From positions 28,056,308-28,120,307 of the forward strand of contig NC_084666.1 in the NCBI RefSeq assembly GCF_028389875.1: a stretch of 64,000 nt of DNA. The letters are read 5' to 3'. Numbering within the stretch: position 1 is the stretch's first letter; every line of letters begins with the position of its first letter. A program made the translations under genes and the position numbers. Below, piece after piece: positions 1-17,900 of this stretch. Origin of the DNA: Rhea pennata. Taxonomy: Eukaryota > Chordata > Aves > Rheiformes > Rheidae. The notes under the pieces were generated by a model. The model had not been told where the DNA came from and did not search any database. It saw nothing but the letters and a program-made list of their open reading frames with translations.

Positions 1-179
1 ACCATTTTCAGAAATAAATGAGGCTGCCAAATAGATCCTTCCTCAAATATTAATGCCTATGCTATTTGCACTTTTTAAACTTAAAATAATTTCTTTTGTT
101 TTTCAACCTGCAATACACTAAACAATCAAATTTTCTAAGATGAGAAATAAGCTAAGTGGTGCACCATCATGCAACTCAC

Positions 180-6267
<6,088 letters not shown>

Positions 6268-6396
6268 CGCTCCGCCGAGCGGAGCGGGCCGCAGCGGAGC
6301 GGGCCCGCCGCAGCGCCGCGCCGCGCCGGAAGCGGCCGCCAGCGCGCGCACGAGCGGCGACGCAGCGCTCGCAGGCCGAGGGCTCCTCGTTCCGGG

Positions 6397-6413
6397 ACTA
6401 CAGCTCCCAGCAG
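6397..6413 (+). promoter_or_regulatory. ZNF143/SBS-type motif 1
   Basis: ACTACAGCTCCCAGCAG matches the ZNF143/THAP11-associated consensus ACTACAATTCCCAG at most positions. It lies about 130 bases upstream of the NFXL1 start codon. Confidence 0.7.
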
Positions 6414-6472
6414 CCCCCGCGCGTAGGGCGGCCGAGGACTGCGGGGAGGGGGCGAAAGTTGCCGCTCGGAAG

Positions 6473-6494
6473 ACTACAGCGCCCAGAATGCACC
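6473..6494 (+). promoter_or_regulatory. ZNF143/SBS-type motif 2
   Basis: ACTACAGCGCCCAGAATGCA matches the long SBS form, including the trailing AATGCA. It has the same orientation as motif 1, with starts 76 bases apart. Confidence 0.7.
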
Positions 6495-6514
6495 GGGTGG
6501 CCGCGGCGCGGTGG

Positions 6515-6526
6515 TGCGCATGCGCA
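6515..6526 (+). promoter_or_regulatory. NRF1 site
   Basis: TGCGCATGCGCA is a perfect palindromic NRF1 consensus. It lies 20 bases beyond the second ZNF143 motif, the usual setting of a TATA-less housekeeping promoter. Confidence 0.75.
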
Positions 6527-6599
6527 GCAGTGTGCACGCCCCTCCTCTCACCTGCCGCCCTTCCTCCCCTCCCCCCAATACCGAGTAGTTGAATAAGAA

Positions 6600-9500
6600 C
6601 TATTTTGTAGGAATTGTCTTTAATTGCGATCCGGTGGTGAGGCTCTCGAAGGAACAAGCGTAAATAATTTTGATGTAATGCAAGTTCCCTCCTGAGGAAA
6701 CCTGTGTCCTCTTCTGGCCGTTGAGCTCACCTGTTAGCTGCCCTCAGAAACTTAACAGCCGCCAAACACTGGCCAGCAAGACCCCCTCATGGGGCCTGCC
6801 AGAAGACGGTAGCCCGCTCCTGTCTTTTCTGCGGTGCCCTGAGGGGATAATAGGGTATTTTGTGAGGACCAAACGTGAGCGTTGTTTGTTTTCCAAATCC
6901 GGAGGCACTTCTGTGGTGCCGATGCTGAGGGGATGGCTCCCAAAGCCACTCGTTCTCACCTGCCGCTGGAAAACTGCAGTGTGCTAAGACGGCCTGTCCT
7001 CAGCATAGCCCTCCTTGAAATTATCCATTGAGAAGGTCCATGATAGCCGTGGGAAGCCAGTTCCAGTGTCTCCTGCTCTTAATAATGAGATTTTTTTTCA
7101 TAATATCCAGATAAGGATTTCTGTTACTTAATAGGTGGATTTCTTCTGGCCTGCCAGTCTGGCTGTAGAAACAATTGGCTTTGGCTCCCTTTTTGGCAAT
7201 CTTTTATGTATTATGGGACTGCTAACCTCATTTTCTTTCCAACTCCCCTTTTCAAGAATATGTTAGATTTAAAAACAGACATTAAGCATGTTTAGCAACT
7301 TCACTGAAGTAATATTCAGAAGATTTTACTGCAAAAAATCCATACTGAAGAAAATCCATACATCCAGAAACATTCTGACAAATAATAAATGCAACTTGAA
7401 ATAATCTTAATTTGATTGATGTTTCCTTATAACACCTATGTTTAGTCTTGCCGTGTCAGGAGGAGACTTTACACTTAGTATTTTTTTGAGCAAATACATG
7501 CTCATAAAAGTTAAATAATTAAAGATTTTAGATCATAAAGCTCCTGAATATATTAACTAAATTACTGGACATCAATTATGTTTTCCTGTTTTAAAGTTTT
7601 TTAAATCAAAGAATTTTTATTCTCCAGCTAATGACTATAACTCATGTCATAGACTGAAGTATCAATAAAACAGAAGGAAAAAAAATGGTAGCTCTCTGCC
7701 TTTATTAATTAAAATGCATTAGTATAATATTAATAATTCTATTAAGCACCATATCATGCATTTCTCTAATAAAGTCTTAAACATTGCAACAAAGGTGAAA
7801 AGTGCTTTCTAAGCGCATTGTAAAATATGAAGCAGCCCTGTAGGTGTTTCTGCAATATAAATTGCAAATTATATTCAAAACCTGCTTTTTGAGAATGCTG
7901 ATTGCAAAGCCCAGCGTTCAAAATATGGTAAATGCCAGAATAATGCTTGTTCTTGTAAGCACTAACAGTGTTTCACTTAATGATTGTGTACTCTTTCCCC
8001 TTACCAGCACATCATGGACTTTGTCATTCAATATACAAAATCAGCGTTGTTCATTATGTATTCTGTACATCGATTACTTCATAACATTTAATCCTTGCAG
8101 TGAAATCAGGAGTTATCCATAGTTCTCTTCCATTCTGCAGACTCATCAACATTGCAAAAATCAAAACAATCAGGAATGAATGCACTTTACAAAAGACGTA
8201 TTTTACTCACTTCTACAAACGATCCCATATATGATATCTTCATTTTATTAAGGAGAGGCGTGGAAGTACAGAGGTATTATCAACCGACACTAATTTTCAC
8301 GTAGACGTACAATCCAGTTGCCCAGGATATTCAAATACCTAAATACAGAAGTACGCATTCTCTTCTTGCAGTCCTTTTCTCCACTTCTTGCCATCAAACT
8401 TTTCCAACATTAAGTGGCTATGGTCAGAATTACTGAAAAAACTCAGCCAAGTCTGGAACCACAGTTAATAAAAATAGCTTTACCAATGGGAAAAAATATA
8501 TATATAAATTTGGGTAAAATCCAAGAAGAAAATTGGGGTAAAATCCAAGAAGAAAACACCTCTTAAACCAGTTGAAAAGTTATGTGACTTATGAAGTAGC
8601 AGTTTTTAACACTTTTTAGTAGTTAAGAATGGAAGAAAGAAATATGCTGTCATTGAATAAAATACCTTATCTAGGCCCTGTGTTCTTTCTCCAGTGGCAG
8701 CTACAGAAGATGCAATAGCAAGAGTTTGGCGACTTTCTGTTGTCTCTTCCCCTTGCTGTCTGCCAGCATACACAATGGTTATAGTGGGGACACAGGACAG
8801 ATTCGTAAACACAGATTTTAGAAACATGATAGTCCATGTTCAGCCGCCCTATGATTACATGGGGCAGAATAGTCTTCAGTATTAAGTATTTATTATTATT
8901 GTGGAAAGATCAGATAGACTTTAAGCCATCCAGATTTCTCATACAGATGCTTACAAAAGGTCAGATTTTTTTCTTCCATATTCCAGTCTTTTCATGTAAT
9001 ATCCTGAAAAAAGCACTGCTATAAAACTGTTCACTCAAGTTTCAAGAAGTCAGATGAGATGGACCCAATGAATTCATAATATTTTCCAGATGATCTTACA
9101 ATCATCACTATTTACGTCTTTATTATAGGCATAGCTGTTTTTTGTAATGTCCTACAATTAATTAATCTTGCATTATTCAAGATATTAATGTTTGTTTATA
9201 CACAAATTTATTATCATGATTATAATTACTTCAAATGATTAATACAATTATTTATCAAATATTCCTTCTTTCCATAAGTAGACACAAAGAAATTATTTGA
9301 AAATATTCAGTAAAGCTTTCAGTGCTTACCAGTATGTGATAAATGCACTTGCTGTACAGTGATGTTACATAAAGAATAAAAAATACATTAGCAGGTTATA
9401 CTGTTTGTGCCAGAGCAAGGCATTATGCTCTATCCTAGTTCTTGAGTCTTCAGATTCTTTCCTAAATCTGCCAAATATGTTTTGATTGTAGGAAATTAGT

Positions 9501-9620
9501 GACATTACCTCACCAAATATTTTTTCATAATTAATAGTCAGGTCCTACAAAGATGGGAAGTTAGATTATTCAGCCCCATGCAAGAACTGACCCTGAGTCT
9601 TATAGGCAACCTCTATCCTT
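6600..9620. other. Intergenic NFXL1-CNGA1, includes CNGA1 3' UTR
   Basis: AT-rich sequence with no gene I can support. The right part must hold the 3' UTR of CNGA1, but several plus-strand TTTATT words (minus AATAAA) occur and none stands out as the poly(A) signal. A 24-bp tandem duplication lies at 8512-8556. Confidence 0.65.
8512..8556. repeat. 24-bp tandem duplication
   Basis: The unit beginning GGGTAAAATCCAAGAAGAAA occurs twice with a period of 24. The copies are identical over the 21 bases of the second copy that can be compared, which suggests a recent slippage or duplication event. Confidence 0.85.
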
Positions 9621-11038
9621 TTATTCTGCTTTTGACACTCCAGGTTTTTCTGTGGATGGGTCTAATTCTTCTAAGTCTGAGAATTCATGCTCTATAACTG
9701 GCTTCAATATTTTCTCAACTTGTGTAAGTCTTTTTTTCAGTTTCTGTTGTGCAGCATCATACTCGGCCAACAACCTGGCAAACCTTGTTTGTAATCTGTC
9801 CATTGCTCTTTCCATATGAGTGACCTTCTCTTCTATGTCTTTAGGATCACTTCCTAAATTTGCAACTTCAATGTCCAGCAATCCATCTTTCATTAAGATT
9901 TGCTTTCCTTTCTCTTCCAGCATAGCCTTTGCATCTGGATATTCTGTTAACGCCTCCATGAGGTCATCTTTAGATAGACAAAACAAGTCCGAGTAACCGA
10001 TACTTCTAATATTGGCTGTTCTTCTGTTGCCAGCTTTGCTACCTTTGATATTAAGAATGCTAATCTCCCCAAAGTAGCTGCCATCACTTAAGACCACAAA
10101 TTGCGTAATTCCGTCATCAGCAACTACTGCAAGTTTGCCTTCTTTGATAATGTACATCTCTCGTCCAATATCTCCTTTACGGCATATATAATCTCCAGGA
10201 CTGTATACTTGTGGCTGGAGTTTCAAGACTAGTTCAACCAATAGCCCAGCTTCGCAGTCTGCAAAAATCCGAACTTTTTTCAGTGTTTCCAGATGAACAT
10301 TGATTGCAATCTCTGCTCTTAGTTTGTCTGGCAAATACTTCAAGACTTCCCTTTCATCCACTGCCTTTTTATTTGTCCACAAATAGTCGAACCACTTTAT
10401 AACTCTTTTTTCCATGTCTTTACTTACATTCCGAAAGTGCATATACTGCTTGATAGCATCAATCCTTGCTTGAAACTCTGCTCTGGCAGCATTCATGTTG
10501 GAGATCATAGAACCCACGTTACCAACAATGGTAGCAAAAATCAATACTCCAACCAAGAAGTCAACAACCACGAAGAAATATTCAGAATCTCTTACGGGAG
10601 GGGGTGTTTCACCAATAGTAGTCAGGGTCAGTGTTGACCAGTAGAGACTGTAGACATACTTTCTAGTCAGACGGGCAAATTCAGGGTGGGAGGTGTTGGG
10701 ATAGACCCATGTGTCAGCCCCAAATCCAATAGCTTTGGAGATCGAGTAGTACACACAGGCATTCCAGTGGATAATAATCACGATGTACATGACAAGGTTA
10801 GAGATCCTAAAGATATTTGGGTAGTTTGTCCTTGTTTCTGTTCGCTGGAAGAATTCAAACATACGAGCTACTCTAAGTAATCTGTTTATTCTTAATTCTG
10901 GGTAATTCAGTCCTAACTTAAAGTATAAGAGATCAGTTGGTATGATAGACAAAACATCTAATTTGAATTGAAGCGATGCTTTGTATTTCTCTTTAAGCTT
11001 TTCTTCTTCTCTGACCAGAAGACCTTGCTCCAGGTAAC
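9621..11038 (-). CDS. CNGA1: CNGA1 last coding exon (S2-S3 linker to C-terminus)
   Basis: A single 1418-nt exon carries residues 178-649: the later transmembrane helices, pore, C-linker, nucleotide-binding domain and coiled coil. It begins GYLEQGLL after the acceptor at 11039-11040 and ends VSKAE then TAA. A large 3' exon is typical of CNG channel alpha genes. Confidence 0.97.
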
Positions 11039-14000
11039 CTAAAATCAAATTTTAAATATTAAAAAATGTTTTGACTTCAATTTTCATTGCATTCTGTTTA
11101 ATGTCAGTCCAAATCTACCTTAAGCAATATTTTGGCTACAAGTTCCAGATACTACATAATTTTCTTACTTTTTTATAAGCAACTGCTTACTTCCAAATAT
11201 TCTACTTAGGGCCATATGGTTCTGCTCCAGCTGAACTGTACAGCTTTTAAAATTATACATTTCTAGCTCCAACTGTCTTCCCTCCACTGTTCTACTACCT
11301 GGTGAGCATCTAGGGGAAAAGAAAAAACATTGTAGGTTATAGGAAGGATGGTTAAAACAATGGTGAAGAGTATAAGCATGGGAATTTCCGTCCCATATTG
11401 AGTGTAGCTACTCAGTAGTTCCAGGTGTAAGGTAAGATTTTAAAAGAAACAATTGCAGCTGAAGCTGATTAGATATCTTATTGCTCAGTGGTCCTGAAAA
11501 TCATGCACATATTTGGAGCGCCTTAAAAGCAGAGTCCAGCTTCAGGCACTAACCCTTTTAGAAGCCTTGATCCCTACTTGTGGGTTGATTTTGCCTTGTA
11601 CGCGGTTCCAGGCAGAGCAGCTTGCATCTGGCTTACCTCTTGCCAGGGTCTTTGTGTAATCCTTTAGTAAGACACTGAAGAGTTTTTTGTGTTTTTACAG
11701 GTCTACAGATCTTTTACGGGTCTTTTGAAGATTTAATTTGATGTCTTTTTCACTCTTGTTCCCCGTCAAGAGTACCCAAATGATAAAAGTAACACTCTTC
11801 TGAATATTTTAAACTGCTTAAAACAAATATATGAATAAAAATCATTAATGATTGGGTATACTTACCTGTTCTTGTCCGTACAAACATGTCAGCAACATAG
11901 ATGACATCAGAAACATAATCAGCAATGAACCATACTGCTAAGTAGTCATTCTGAAGTTCATCAAAACAGGCTCTGAATAGGAAAAGAAAGAAGTAAATTG
12001 TCATAAAATGGAAATGAAATACTTGCATGAGATCAATGATGAATAAAGTAAATTGTCTTTTTAGGGACGTAACAATTTCTCAGAATTTTTATATACTCAT
12101 TAAAGGATCTCCGTGATATCACCACACTTTGAAAAACGTAGTTGTTTTAGAGTGCTTCTGCATATCCTATTTATCCTTCTGTTTCAAGCAAATGTTTACA
12201 ATTTGGACTACGGAATATTTTCAAGTAATCAAAAAGGAAAAATGCCTTGTGTAGTTATATGGAGAACTAATACTTATGCCAGCTGGGAATGTTGCCTAAT
12301 AATTTCTCTTATGAGACTAAAGTTTTATGTTATTTATGAAACTTTGCCAATCTTCTGTTAACAGCTATGCTTTTTATTCACTAGAATCATAAAAATGAAA
12401 AAAAAAAAAAAAAGGTCAGATTTTGTGAAGTGAATCTGTTGAAGATGCAGGATCCCAGCTAGTGGTAGGGATTTTAAAGATTTGTGTGATTTCTAGTTTA
12501 TTTATTTTATCTGTTTTATTTGTATCTATTCTGTCTGACAATCAGAAGCTTTTAATATGGCAAAGAAGTACAGCACTACAATTACTTCATGAGAAATAAG
12601 AAAGTACATTATTATTTACATCACCTAGCAATAATCATGGTCCAGTTGTACATGACTGGCATTGTGATGCAGAACAACCAATTGTAGTACATGTTTCCTG
12701 CTGGATCAATAATAAAAATTTCTTTCTTCTTCCTGAGTGATAGGCAGGGGAACAAAAAGAGATTTAATGAGAGACTAAAAAGATGCATGACAAATTCTGG
12801 GGAACTAAGCATTCTGGAAATTGTTATTGTAAAAAAAATTAAAAAGAAATAAAAAAGAAAAAAAAAAGACATTCTTCAAGTTACACTTCCTTACTTGAAT
12901 ACATCGAGAACATGAGAACATGAAACAAATTGTTAGATACAACTACAGTCCTAAACTTCAGAGTCTAGTTTTTGTTAAGGAATATCAACTTGGCAGTTCA
13001 ATCCTTTTAAAATAATTTGTTTCCTTCCAAATTAATGATCTTATCTGATAATCGATTTGATCATCAACCATTATGTGAATACCACGTGCTAACGTGAGAC
13101 ATCCAATGCCTTCCTTACTGGGAAAAGTCTAAGACTGAAAAAAGAAGAAACATCGGCATAGTTTATATAGAGAAACCAACAGAGAAACCAAAGAACATGC
13201 AATCAAACAATGCTAGTCCTGAGTGCATTACTTTAAGTTTCTTATTCTGGGCCAGAAAACTATGAAATTGCAAAGCAAAAGGTAGAGCAAGAGCTTTTGG
13301 AAGACAGTTTGAGTTTATTGGCTTGTAGGTACCAAAATCTGTAAAGAGATTGCTTTACAGTGGCCCATCTTTTGCTGCAGAGTATTAGCAATAAAAAGAA
13401 AGAAAGAAAAAAGAAAGAATCTGCAAACAGTTCCTTCTGCACTGTTATGAAATTCTGTGTGCTCTGTCCTGTCATCCCTATTTCTAAGTATATATGCGAA
13501 GCTATGGAGAAAGCTGGTGGAAGAGTAAGAGTTGCAGAGTTTACAGTGTGCTGGTAAGATGAATTTTTAGGTTATTGTATTATGTGACTCATAATTGTCA
13601 AGGATCTTATTCAGAATCCATAGGAGGTTTTTTTCTGGATCAATTTTTTTGGATCAATTCCATGTAATCACATTCTATTGTCGTATGAGTTGAAATCAGA
13701 ACAACTCTACTGCAGACAGAACAACAGTCAGTACACTCATTCACTGGCGTATAAGCCTCTTCTTTGCCGGATGTCCGTGAGTGGGTTCAGTTTTACGTTA
13801 AAAGCAATCTTTACTAGACTAACAAAGCAGGATTTAAATGAAAAATACTTACTCCTCTTTCTTTTCTTTGTTCTTGGACTTATCTTTGTTTTTGCTTTTT
13901 TCCTTTTTTTCCTTGTTCTTTTGTTCGCCATCCTTTTCTTTTTCCTTCTTTTTTTCTGACTTGCTAAGGAATAGATTTACATTTTCAGTTGTTACAGGCC

Positions 14001-14957
14001 AAGTTAGAGCATATTTGGAAAACAATTAAATGTCTTACAAGTTAGTAGTATTATAACTCTGCCTTACCTCTTCTTTTCTTTTTTCTTTTTCTTCTTCTCC
14101 TCTCTAAGTAAAAGAAAAATATGAAAGGCTCATGGGATGCACATAGCCATTGCTTCCACTATTATTCATTAAAAGCATCTGAGTTCAGTAGGGTTAACAT
14201 TATGCTTAAGTGCCTGGCCTCGAAAAAAGAGGGTGGCTTATTTCTTTACACGGAACTATTTTCATTTAAATTTAATAGATATCATAGTAATAGCTTTGAT
14301 ATTGGGAATAATCATTACTGTACATATTTGATGTACATAAAGTTCAAATTTACATGCAATCTCTTCCGGAATTACTTGTATGAGATAACTGCTTATAAGA
14401 AAACGATTAAATATACATCATTCTTTTTCACTTCTGCTTAAACAACAAAGATTATAGGAAATTGCCAAGATACTTACTCATCTTTATTACTATTGTTGTT
14501 AATATTGTAGAATGCAAATGTACCAGGCAGATAACGTTGCCTAAGGAGTAGCAAAACAGAATAGTTATATGGTATCTGCTAAAATACAAAAAAGTTGTTA
14601 TTTAAATTGTCACAGAACTATTTCTTACCATTTTTATCGTGGGCTAGGTTATCTAGGTAAACTGAAAGTGTAGGCATTTTAATTTCCTAAATATTTACAA
14701 TAAGTAAAATATCCCAATCTTAAAAACTTTATTACTTATAGAGAGTGAAGATAGTTATATGAAGGCAAACATCTGTAACCAGGTTATTCCCATGCAAATT
14801 AATTGTTAAAAAATGAAACAGTAGAATTTAATCTAGAAAATCTAATTTACCTGTTTTCCCCTTCATGCATCTGCCCAGGTTCCTCACTAGTGTCTTGCAC
14901 TACCACACTGGGAACAACCGTATGGGAGTGATGAGTCTCAATCACTCCCACCTTCAT
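9621..14957 (-). CDS. CNGA1: CNGA1, cyclic nucleotide-gated channel alpha-1 (rod type), complete coding sequence
   Basis: Seven coding exons on the minus strand: 14851-14957, 14478-14540, 14068-14103, 13853-13963, 12625-12732, 11866-11972, 9621-11038, giving 649 aa. All junctions are GT-AG and in phase. Residues about 57-109 form a Lys/Glu-rich linker. S1 starts near 121, S4 ([16 protein letters not shown]) is at 226-241 and S5 at 256-275. The pore loop TTIGETPPP has the cation-binding Glu at 321, and S6 is at 332-355. The cyclic-nucleotide-binding domain has YFGEISIL at 499-506 and the ligand residues Arg517-Thr518. A C-terminal coiled coil follows at about 579-622. The channel opens on cGMP in photoreceptor outer segments and pairs with CNGB1. 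Near identity to the chicken rod channel (from memory) favours CNGA1 over CNGA2 or CNGA3. Confidence 0.97.
13853..13963 (-). CDS. CNGA1: CNGA1 111-nt Lys/Glu-rich exon
   Basis: The exon encodes [20 protein letters not shown] and a further [16 protein letters not shown] tract. The donor is GTAAGT. Its length is a multiple of three, so it too could be skipped in frame. The opposite strand is a Phe/Leu-rich shadow frame. Confidence 0.9.
14068..14103 (-). CDS. CNGA1: CNGA1 36-nt microexon, Lys/Glu linker
   Basis: A purine-only exon of 36 nt encodes [11 protein letters not shown] between GT-AG borders (acceptor at 14104-14105, donor at 14066-14067). It is in phase with both neighbours and supplies 12 residues of the charged cytoplasmic linker before S1. 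Skipping it would keep the frame. Confidence 0.85.
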
Positions 14958-14974
14958 GGTGAAGTTTTCTTATC
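14851..14974 (-). CDS. CNGA1: CNGA1 first coding exon with 5' UTR part
   Basis: The ATG at 14957 opens [20 protein letters not shown], which agrees with the chicken CNGA1 start. A splice acceptor (TTAG) ends at 14975, so 17 bases of 5' UTR precede the ATG in this exon and at least one non-coding exon must lie further upstream (higher coordinates). I could not place that exon. Confidence 0.88.
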
Positions 14975-17900
14975 CTAAGTGAGAAACACCGATTTCAAAA
15001 GGAATCAAGTCATTTCACAACTAGCAGAACTAATAAGCAAGTTTTTGTATCCTTTGTTTTCTGGCTTCCCGCAACAGAAAAGAACAGTATTTCCAGCTTC
15101 CTCTCTCCTGCGTTATTCCCATCAGACAAGAAAGGGTGCTGCAGGTACTTGGGTGTGCTGAATGACCCAGCAACTGCTGCTAAAGGGCACATTCAACACA
15201 TCTTTCCCTCAGAGAAAAAAATTAATTCTTTTGGCTAAGTCTAATCACATACATTGAAAAACTTTTGACTATTGTCTTTGAAACATCTACCACACTTTCA
15301 TTTTGTTTTGAACTGAAGGCTCAAAAGCTATTGAATAGGAATGTATAAGTAGATTTATGCACAGGTGGCACCCTGGAAAACAGACTAGGAAGCACTTTAA
15401 CGACTTGATGTCAAAAGAAATATCAATGTGCCTTATGCCTGTGAGTCACACTCTACTGAGAGCAGAGTTCTGTAACTGAGAAGTTAAAGAGTGCTGCAGT
15501 CGAGTATCCTTACTCATGAGGGAAGTAGGCTGTAAACACCTACATAGGAAAGGTGGGGCCTTTGTTCATCTCAGTATTAAAAAAATAAATAAATGCTCTA
15601 GTGTATATAATTAATGTAGTGCATTCTGGTGCACAGACTTTTTGGCACTGAAGTAATCATCTTCTGCTCTCCTTTTCCTCCACAGTTCTCACAATTGTCT
15701 CAACAGCAATGGAACCACCGGCTCTTTGGGCATGAATTGTGTCTACAAGAGTGATCTGTGCTTGACTGGGCCTGTTAGTTAGGATTACAAGACAAATGCT
15801 CTCCACTACAATAATACTAAGTTGAAATCAGAGTATAGACATGTCTGTAAGCCACCAACTGACAAGTCGGTGGCTGTATCACTGTAAATGAAGTCAGATG
15901 CCATAGAATGAACTGATCTTAAAGAAAGTACTTTCATCCCTGTAGGCAAACACACTGCTAAAAGGAAGTATGATGATACAGTTGAAACATTATTTATTAC
16001 TAGACTTACCTGGCTTATACTATGTCTTTCTTTATTAGTCAGTGAAACTAAAAATATTCCTACGCAGGAGATAGTAGAGGAAGCCCATGTTTCCAGAAGT
16101 CATCAAAAATGAATGATACATAGTGCAAAAAGTAATATAGCCCTCTACATCACTCTACAAAACAGAAGAATGAAGACTGAAAATTAAGTTGTGTTCTTTC
16201 AGGAATGTATACTCCAGGTCTGCTTGTCATTTTTTAAAACAATTTAGAGCAAGGATCAGTTCTAAGATGGCTGTTGCAAAAAAAGGTTAAAAAAAGGTAA
16301 GATTTAGTAAGCATTAGATTCACCAGTGGCCTAAAAGCTGTAACAGGGTTTTCGTTAGCAGACTCCAAGGATAAATTGTATTTGAAAGTGTGGAGACTGA
16401 AATTACACAGGGTTGAATTAAGCTGCTTTATCTCTGCTTACAAGTGGGAAAGCTCTGCTAATGCTGGCACACAAAATTCCACCCTGATTTGACCTATATC
16501 CTCCACGGATCTGCATCGGAGTCAACACCAATAATGGTGTAAAAGAAAGCTGTGCCAAATCGCTTCCAGTCACTTGGCATGAAAACAATGTAAAAATATT
16601 AATCTCAAGGGAAATCGTTCTATCCTCTTTGATTCCAAGAACAAAAAATTTGTGTTTTCCAGACATACTGATGCTAGAGGTTTAAGAAAATCAGAAGTAT
16701 GCTGAAATAGGAGATTAGGAGAATAGGAAATGCACACTCATCTAGAGTGCTTAGCCTGGAGTTTGGGCAAAAATCTGTATGGTGTATGTTCCCCTATTCT
16801 TCAGATAAACAGGAATTTCTGTGCAGATTTTGCAAATAAATAGATTTCTCCAGCTCCATTAATGCCGAGACTAAGCAGAAGCACCACATGGTGCTTTGTG
16901 GCAGCCGTGCGTAACACTTGCTGGGAAGGAGAAGTTACCGTTTTGAGCGGGACAAACATGCCTCAAAATCACACATTGAAACTGGAAGCATTTACCACCC
17001 TGCAGCTCCAATTATTAGATCTGAATCTCAGGCTCAGCTGACTGCTGGATGAGGTTGTTTCTCGTGTCATTCAGTCGGGATATACAGTACAAGGGTATCT
17101 TCAAATCCTACTAGCATCAAAGCAGACAGTGCAACGTTGGAAAATTCCCGAGTCTCAGATGCAGAAATGGTGTTGCAACGCGGGCCCGACGCGAATTGAA
17201 CAGCCACAATAATTACTGCTGGTTTGGGACTGAGGTTACTGCCTTACAGCATTTGTGGGGACAAAATCCTGACTTGTGAACAGTGGACATTTTCCATTAG
17301 TCTCTGTGGGCCCAGAACTTCCCTTCCAATGCATTTCTGTATGTATTTTAGGGAGTTTTCAGGCAAAGTAATTTGGACTATGTTTTTTTAAATTGTATCA
17401 CTACCACTTTTCCTACTTTGTAGCCATCTGTAATTTTCTTCAACTTATATGTTGTCGCAAACTGCTACACTGATTTTATTTTAATAGTCTAAAACTCAAT
17501 TTCATATTATAATATTTAGAAATTTATTATGAAAGGTAAAGCAGATAAATGCTTCCTTTTGAGGTATGTTAATTTTTTATCATATTGTTTTTATTGTATC
17601 ATCACAAATAGTTTGCTTTTACTATCCTGTTTTTTTTAATGTGACTACTATGATAAACACAATGTAAACATGATGTAAAAGGTATTTATATTAACTTCTA
17701 TACATCAAGATATTTAAATTGCAAGAAAATGAAGGCAGCATTGTCCTTTTACAGGATTTTAGTGAATGGAGGATGAGCTACCATCTCTTATGCTCTTTTC
17801 TTTTATCTATTTCCCACTTTCTTATCGGCCCATCTTATTCACTTCTTTACTCTCGTTATTTTCAGAGAAGGCATATTTTTAGTAAGGACATCCAAGAACA

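Noticed and set aside
9620-9625. Minus-strand AATAAA overlapping the CNGA1 stop codon
   Set aside because: It overlaps the end of the coding sequence and would leave almost no 3' UTR; a chance match.
13678-14029. Plus-strand Phe/Leu-rich frames resembling membrane helices
   Set aside because: They are the antisense shadow of the Lys/Glu-rich CNGA1 exons.
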